This document shows, one piece after another, positions 57,392 through 64,000 of a DNA stretch of 64,000 bases (its first letter is position 1; each line of letters starts with the position of its first letter). A program made the translations under genes and the position numbers. The notes below the pieces were generated by a model. It ran no database searches. It saw nothing but the letters and a program-made list of their open reading frames with translations, and was not told the DNA's origin. This DNA is from Isoetes taiwanensis (Eukaryota > Streptophyta > Lycopodiopsida > Isoetales > Isoetaceae), in NCBI GenBank assembly GCA_021234155.1, contig JAJEKV010000016.1, positions 20,090,441 through 20,154,440 on the forward strand, written 5' to 3'.

Positions 57392-59104
57392 TTTTTTTTT
57401 TTTGGAAGAACGACAAACTTTATTGAAACTGCAAGCCAAAAGTAAAATATAAATGCAGAGGCGGGAATAAAATCTCAGAGAATAATCATGATCCACTAAG
57501 TAGAACCACCAGCCTATGCATAAGACGACAACTCAAATAGGACTCAAATATCAACCGTCGCTTGGCAGGAGCAAGCAAAGAGCAATGGTAGGCCTTAGCG
57601 ATTCTAGCTTGTGCGTCATGGAGGACAACTGCAGGAGGAATATCCAAAGCCTGAAAGATACACAGTCTGCACTTCGAGATGGACCACAACAACCATGCTG
57701 ATGCTAAATGAAATGCTTGCCTTCCCCACAACTTATTCCAAGTATTCGGATAAATAGCCAGAAGCACTTGCTGACTCGTCAATGTCATGTGAAAAAGAGA
57801 AAGCAACCAAGACCAAATATGCTGGAGATGGTCACATAAATAGAAACAATGCTCAATGGTCTCGTCTCTTTGCTGGCACAGTGGGCAGAGTGCTGACACT
57901 CGAGGATCAAATATGTGGACAAGCACATTCATACGAGGGCATCTGTGAAGAATCTGCCGTCAAAGCACAAACATCTTAGGATGGAGTAGTTTATCCCAAG
58001 CCCATGTCCACATACGTCTCTAACTAGGAGGTGAGAGCTAAAGGGACCACCTAGTGGATGGCGGAAGGATATCACCATTGACAAGCAGCCTATACATAGA
58101 GTTCACAAGCCTATGCTCGTGAACACTCTGGTGGAAAACCCTCATGCGCCCTTCAATAGCCTCTGGAGCAACCAATGGCAGAATACTAGCAACCTTTTGC
58201 CAAATCAGTCTGTCCCATCAAGACAATGAGAATTTTGTTTGAAAGATTTGCCATGTCGCTAACCGGCCAGAATCATACCATGCCCGCAATTGTCAAGATT
58301 CCTGCTAACCTCCAGCGCCATTGAGTTAGTGGATGAACTGAGGCATAAAGTGGAAGATTATTTTCCATAGATATCCGCCAACAAGGGGCAGTCAACTGAT
58401 GACATGCAGAAAGATCAATACAAAATAAAGTTCGTACTGTCTCCGAAGACTCCAGCAAGCCTTTCAAAAAAAAGGGAGGCATTAGGAAAGGGCATAGCTG
58501 ATAAAAGAGACCCCAAGGAAGATGCGGTTTTAACGAAGCTTTCCCAAAAGGAACACAATGTGCAAGTGACTGCTTCACCAACCGCACTCCAGGTGAGTCA
58601 ACCATATCCTTAAGGATCCTCTAAATGAACTTAGAAATTAGAATCTTACTCTACAGATGGAAGTCTGTCATACCTAAACCACCTGCAAATTTTGGCCTGG
58701 TGCATTTGGACCATGCAACCTTGACCACAGCATGCTCCTCAGTCCCACCACAAATAAAATTATGGACAATGGTGACAATCACCTGAAATTTTGACTGAGA
58801 AGCCAGAAGGACAGAGGCCATATAGATGTGGGAATTACTTAAAACATGCTTAGCAACAATTATGCGCGCTGGCAGAGAGACTTTAGCAGTATTCCACCAA
58901 AACAAATGCTTTTGCAACCCTTCTATGATAATATCCCAAGCATCGGAGGTAGAAATATGAATGCCCACAGGAATGCCAAGAAGTTTAGTAGCCTTCCCAT
59001 GAGGAAACACCTTCCAAGAAAAATCCGCAACACAAGGAGGCACAACCCCATCAAGCGTCCATAATGCAGAACACTTTGGCCAACCAACAAGAACTCCAGA
59101 TGCT
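57392..59104 (-). mobile_element. 5'-truncated LINE, minus strand
   Basis: 3' end marked by 12 T (57392-57403), preceded on the minus strand by TTTCAATAAAGTTTG with a poly(A) signal. Reading from 59104, ORF2 remains after the RT core: SGVLVGWPKCSALW, LGIPVGIHIS, KHLFWWNTAKVSLPARIIVAKHV, AGGLGMTDFHL (58651-59043), a decayed middle, and the Cys/His end (SALCPLCQQRDETIEHCFYLCDH) at 57486-57932. Stops and shifts lie between. Its 5' portion is duplicated in inverse orientation at 59640-59757. Confidence 0.85.
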
Positions 59105-59757
59105 AAAGAGAAAGTATCAAGAAGATCTTATTCATAATCACGGTTATAAATCTCCCTTTGCATGTCAAGTTTTGGGTTACGTTAGGTAGGAGAAAGAGTA
59201 GAATTAGGGTTCAAGCTTAGGAAAAAGATTAGAATTAGAGTTGGGGTTGGTGTTACAACTAGCCCATCTAGTGATAACCAACACACTAGACGGGAAGATC
59301 CTTCATAGAAATCATTATCCAATAGCCCCAACCTTTCCAAGGTTTTATCCCATATCCCACAGACCATATTAATTTCTTCCCTTCCTCGAGATGCTTGCCC
59401 TGAAATTAATATAGTGCGTGGGATAAAAAAGGATAAAAGGTTGGGGCTATTAAGATAACGATTTCTATGAAGATCTTAAAATCTATGTGTTGGTTATCAC
59501 TAGATGGGCTAGTTGTAACACCAACCCCAACTCTAATTCTAATCTTTTTCCTAAGCTTGAACCCTAATTCTACTCTTTCTCCTACCTAACATAACCCAAA
59601 ACTTGACATGCAAAGGGAGACTTATAACCGTGATTATGAATAAGATCTTCTTGATACTTTCTCTTTAGCATCTGGAGTTCTTGTTGGTTGGCCAAAGTGT
59701 TCTGCATTATGGAGGCTTGATGGGGTTGTGCCTCTTTGTGTTGCGGAAGGTGTTTCC
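59003..59757. repeat. Large palindrome, about 360-nt arms, 25-nt loop
   Basis: The left arm (59003-59376) and right arm (59402-59757) are reverse complements with scattered mismatches and a 12-nt gap. Near the centre ATATTAATTTC faces GAAATTAATAT across the loop at 59377-59401. The outer part of both arms is LINE ORF2 sequence (WPKCSALW region); the inner part is unrelated AT-rich DNA. A transcript across it would fold into a long hairpin. Confidence 0.85.
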
Positions 59758-59773
59758 GGGTCAGGTGCTAGGG

Positions 59774-60540
59774 TTTCGGGGTAATCGGTGAGACACTTCC
59801 ACCGACCGTATCTCTCACATCCCAGTGTCGATTTTCATGTGTTTAGCTTGTTGGAAAGCTGGTTCAGAGAGCTTTCCAAGGGTGTATGATACCTGCATGC
59901 TTGTCTTTGTTTCAGTGCTCAAATCTGCACTTTTCCGGGCTGTGTGCTAGGGTTTTTGTGGCAGCCCTTCTTCTTCCTTCTTTGAGAAGTATAGCCCTCG
60001 CCTGATGCCGTTGTTGGCCTTGGCCACACGGTGTTGAATGGTGTGCGTTGTACTCTTATTGAAGGTTACGAGAATGTTTTACTAATTCATACCCTAGTTC
60101 CTGATGGTGTTGTTGATGAAAATCCGACACCAATATAGGGATTGGCGTATGTTTTAGTAAGTATTCGATTGGTCTCGTCTTGCGGCAGAATTTTGATCGG
60201 TCATATCTCTCACATCCGGTGTCAGATTTTCATGTGCTTGGGCTTGTTGGAAAGCTGGTTCAGAGATCTTTCCAATGGTGTATGGTACCTGCATGCTTGG
60301 CTTTGTTTCTGTGCTCAAATTGGCACTTTTCCGGGCTGTGTCTAGGGTTTCTGTGGCAACCGGTAGACGCTCGGACAGACTATATCTCTCACATCGATTG
60401 TCGATTTTCATATGCTTGGGCTTGTTGGAAAGCTGATTCAGAGAGCTTTCCAACGGTGTATGATACCTGTATGCTTGTCTTTGTTTCTGTGCTCAAATCT
60501 GCACTTTTCCGGGCTGTGTGCTAGGGGTTTTTGTGGCACC
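59774..60540 (+). repeat. Three copies of a hairpin-bearing repeat, about 180 bp
   Basis: Copies start near 59774, 60181 and 60363. Each runs TATCTCTCACATC, GATTTTCAT, GCTTGTTGGAAAGCT, then CTTTCCAA, GGTGTATG, TTTGTTTC, GCACTTTTCCGGGCTGTGT and CTAGGG. TTGGAAAGCT with AGCTTTCCAA forms a 10-bp hairpin stem, exact in copies 1 and 3 and with one mismatch in copy 2. Copies 2 and 3 are directly tandem. The sequence style recalls LTR-retrotransposon untranslated regions, but no LTR limits are seen. Confidence 0.8.
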
Positions 60541-60559
60541 CAGTACACACCGGATATCC

Positions 60560-62400
60560 GTGAGTCTATTAGCCACTTTCCTTTTTGCCCCTTTCAGCCC
60601 CTTTGCTCCCAACCCTAATTTGGGCAGTCAGAGCATACAAATTAATGTTGAGCTAGGCTCCAACATCTACCCCGACATTGCCATAGCCCAACCAATCGCC
60701 TCTTTGCCTTGCCTAGCCAAAGCCACGACCGCCATACCGGGCCTAGCCCCCGCATGCACTGATAAGCCCCTGCCATAGCCTACCTAAAACCCTGCTTGAC
60801 CTGTCGCGGGCCCAAGTCATACCCCAAGTCATGGCCACGCAGACGCCCCGCAGGTTGACCCACACTTGGTTGGTGAGCTACCGCGGACCACACCAACCCA
60901 TCCCGGAAGGCCCAAACACACCAACCACGGGTTGACCCCACACAGCGAGAGCCCTCCTGGGAAGACCATGAAGGGGGGACACCAAGGAAGAGGCCTCTGC
61001 AGAGGGAGAGGCGCCTTCCATGAAGAGGGAGGCCCGAGCCAAGGCCGGGGCCGACCCGACAAAGTGGCCACACAGCAATCCGCCAACAAACCTTGGAACC
61101 GCATCCAAAGCGAGGGTTGAGGCCACAAGTGCACGCCTTTGTGCCCTCACAGAGGTGGAGAACATAACATCTCGGATGTTGCGCAGTAGTTGGTGCCGTA
61201 AAAACGACGTAATCACGTAATTGGAGGATCGGAGGACACAGCAGTGCGATGATAGCATCCACTTGCTACAATTTGTGACAAAGAATACAAGCCAGAGCTT
61301 GCAAATATGAGGGGGTGTAGACACCGTGGTTGGCAGCTATGGAAGCCGGGACACGGGACAAGAACCGGTAGAGCAGAGACACCAGAACCCCGCCTCGATC
61401 CGTGCCGAGGTTGAGGAGGCTAAGGCCATGGCACGAGGAGATAATAGTGCAGCCCTCCCCGCCGAGGTTGCGAGGCCGCCACGGTGGAGACAAGGAGTCC
61501 GTCGCTTTGGAAGCTAGCCGTGCGTAATCGAAGCCGAGTAAGGATTTAGCACTTGAGATCGGAGCTGGAGAGTCGGGCGGCCATTGCCCAGAAGAAGGCA
61601 AGGGCCTCCCGTGCCGCAGGCACATGAGCAACTCGCCATTGCACGCGGGAGATGGCAAGACATGACAACGCCCCCGCAAGAGCCGAAGCCTAGATCGAGA
61701 ACGAAACCAGAAAGAACACACCAACCCCGCCAACCCACCAACCTGCTGTGTGGCCAACTCAAGCAACACCGGGCCGTAGACACACATCGACGCCGCCGCC
61801 ACCACCCAGCGCCGCCACGCCTATGCCTCACCCACCTCAACCAACATTCTGGCGCGGCCCAACAACTCAGAACAGACGCCAGGAGCCGCAATGGTAGTGC
61901 GCGAGGCCCGGGACGGAGGAGTCGGGAGAACATCTCACTTCCCGACCTGCCGCACAAAATCTTGGATCGGATGATGTTCCCGCACTCGCGTGACCATTGG
62001 AAAGGCGAAGTCGCCATGGAATTCGGGCCAATGACCGACGCCCGGTGGTCATCTTTCACAGTTGAGCGTGTCGTCGAGCGGGTGGCCATCCCGCCGGGCC
62101 GAAGTTGAAGGGGACGGCTCAGACGCTGATGTGGACTTGACCCCAAAGACAAAGAAGAGACCCGGGCGAGCTGGCCAAAGTCGTGGACCCGCCGCAGACA
62201 TGGAGGGGCAGCGGTGCTGGTCCGGGGAAGGATGCGGAATTCAGGCACCAAACAGGGATGCAGGCACTCAGGCCCCTACCGAGTCCCCCTCCGGGGGCCC
62301 CGGTGGCATGCATCCACATCTTCCACTCGGGATCACCACTACCACCGGACCTGAAGTGGCTTATGCATGCCACTAAATAGGGATCGCGGCCCAACAAGTG
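60560..62400 (+). mobile_element. GC-rich 5' part of the terminal LINE
   Basis: Base composition changes sharply at about 60,560 to GC-rich, Pro/Arg/Gly-coding sequence with many stops. It directly precedes a LINE endonuclease on the same strand, so it is probably the 5' region and ORF1 of that element. I see no RNA-binding domain. Long minus-strand frames at 61266-62251 are likely compositional. Confidence 0.5.
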
Positions 62401-64000
62401 GTATCTCCGAATTGCCATGGCTTTCCATGGCGAAGGGGGACATCTCAATTCCGCCGCCATGGACATGGACCTTATCTTCCTCATGGAAACATGGGAACAT
62501 GTCGGGTCACAAGCTACCGATTTGACAGATACCCGGCTTACTCCGTCTTCAATGAGTGCAGGAAATGAGGACGGCGGAGGAATTGCGTGTTACTACCGCA
62601 TTTTGGCCCAATCGGTCTCCCGTGCAAGGCATGCACAAGCACAACAGATACTGTGGGTACGAGTGCGGAAACGGCGATGGCAGCCCTCTCTTTGTGGCGG
62701 CTTGCTACTTCCCACATGCCGAGAGCAACTTTACCACACGCACTTGGATGTGGGCCGGCGGAGAGCCCTATGTCGATCTATATGATGACATACAGATGCA
62801 GAACAATTGGGCAAGGTCATGTTGCTTGGAGATTTCAATGCACGCTACAAAGGCAGAGTATCCCAAAATTCGAACCTCTAGGCGAGGATGTGTTGCAAAT
62901 GGACCCCGCAGAGATGGTTTGGCCAAGGGCGCCGATGATGACCTGTGTGACATGGTATGGCCGGCAAACATTGGCCGGGCAAGATCTTTGACCCGGGTCA
63001 TTTGCAATGGGTTGGCACGATGGCCGCCCTCCGGCCGCTTCACTTGTAGACAGAGAACCGGGGGGGCGGCACCGGTGGTGGTGGATTACGTATAGCGACG
63101 CGCAGCAATGCCTACACTTGATCACTCGCTTGGGGGGACAGGTGGCCGGACGCAGGAAGTAGACTCACCACCGGCCCACCGTTCTTGCAAGATAGATTGG
63201 CAAAGCCAACCGAGAGCACTCCATTGCCCCAACACCCCATGTACCACGGGTTGCGGCCCGACTATGATCATGCGGGCGGTCTATGCGAGGATGCTTGAGC
63301 ATGAGTGCCGAGTGCCGCAGCTCCCCACACTTCAACAGCCAGACGGCCCAAATTAAACGGCTCGCCGAGGGTAGGGGCAGATGTTTTGGGGAGAGGCCGC
63401 CTCGACGCATCCACGGGGGCTGCAACCACCTTCCCCGCATCACTGGTTCGATGTGAATGTCGAGTAAAACGATGGCTCGCCAAGTCTTGGACCCCACCAT
63501 TCGCCCCGCCCGTCCGTCAATACCGCTCCTTCCTCAAGACCCGGTACCTTTGCGAGCACCAACAAGAGATGTTTGGTGCGCTGGACCGCCACCCTAGGGG
63601 CCCTACGGAGAAAGGTCTTGAGTAAGCCTGCCTGACCCACGGGAAATATTACCCAGGAACAATGGGTGAGATACTTGCGGCGGTATGTATGACCCAATGA
63701 GAAGCCGGGCACCGTACCTCGTGAGACGAGGCCTAGCGGTCATTCTTGAAGGGGATGTCATAATGGGCACCGCGAAAGCTACTTGAGGAAGGCGGCAGAT
63801 TTGGATGGTATGCGAGGCAAAGCTTCTAAAGTGGGCGGGCCCCAATGGTGCGGTTCTCCGCGGACTCTTCAACGAGGGGCATTGCAAGAAGGCTTTCCCC
63901 GCATTGGACTACCGGTTGAGAGTCGTGCCCCCATATACAAAGCGGGGACCCCCCGCAGCCGACCAACCATCGTACCATTATGGTGATTCTGTCTTTGCCA
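62401..64000 (+). pseudogene. GC-rich LINE ORF2: endonuclease and start of RT, running off the window
   Basis: Plus strand, several frames. Endonuclease: DLIFLMETWE (catalytic Glu) near 62467, GGIACYYR near 62576, CYFPHAES near 62703, WAGGEPYVDLYDD, MLLGDFNARYKGRV at about 62818-62860, and FTCRQRTGG...VVDYV at 63040-63095. After a spacer with ECRVKRWLAKSW come the RT opening motifs: KAADLDGMRGK at 63790, ALQEGFP and PIYKAGTPRS near 63934-63963. Stops and shifts make it dead. It differs from the AT-rich L1 at 44-51 kb in endonuclease and RT motifs and in composition. The catalytic RT core lies beyond 64000. Confidence 0.8.

Noticed and set aside
61266-62251. Long minus-strand frames of 179 and 245 codons in the GC-rich region
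   Set aside because: GC-rich DNA has few stops in all frames. The recognisable protein motifs (endonuclease, RT) lie on the plus strand.

Overview
This window comes from a plant nuclear genome. It holds one multi-exon plant gene, broken copies of other plant genes, plant-type retrotransposons and long AT-rich non-coding stretches. The gene is KEG (KEEP ON GOING: RING, kinase, ankyrin and HERC2-like repeats), a land-plant family. The abundance of non-LTR elements, the purine-rich satellites and the style of the PPR fragment suggest a fern or another large-genome non-flowering plant (a gymnosperm is possible). No sequence here fixes the species.

Layout. 1-5 kb: intergenic DNA with small inverted-repeat elements, including one with two 114-nt terminal arms. 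5.2-11.3 kb: a cluster of decayed gene copies on the minus strand (a CesA cellulose synthase, an unidentified gene, a PPR gene), lying between two direct copies of a repeat that carries a covarying hairpin. 11.3-26 kb: a polypurine tract, a TTCTAGAA cluster, LINE tails, SINE-like pieces, a tandem duplication and three Helitron-type 3' ends. 26.3-36.7 kb: the KEG gene, minus strand, 16 exons, every intron GT-AG by eye. It reads cleanly except at the 3' end of exon 12, where an in-frame TGA and a deletion of about 20 nt break it. 37.3-37.7 kb: two abutting MITEs, each flanked by TTA.

41.6-43.7 kb: a decayed Ty1/copia RT-RNase H and its probable 3' LTR. 44.35-51.7 kb: a full-length L1-type LINE on the minus strand, bounded by a near-identical target-site duplication and a 30-nt poly(A), inserted into a G-rich minisatellite. 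It carries one stop in ORF1, and one stop plus one frameshift in ORF2. 52-53 kb: a fragment of an unidentified spliced gene. 56.5-57.2 kb: a second G-rich minisatellite. 57.4-59.8 kb: a truncated LINE whose 5' part belongs to a palindrome of about 750 bp with a 25-nt loop. 59.8-60.5 kb: three copies of a hairpin-bearing repeat. 60.56-64 kb: a markedly GC-rich, decayed LINE of a different lineage that runs off the window.

The only candidate functional host gene is KEG, an E3 ligase of abscisic-acid signalling and vesicle trafficking in other plants. Everything else is transposon-derived, decayed or unassigned. Exon limits and repeat limits were read by eye; no alignment, search or composition count was run.
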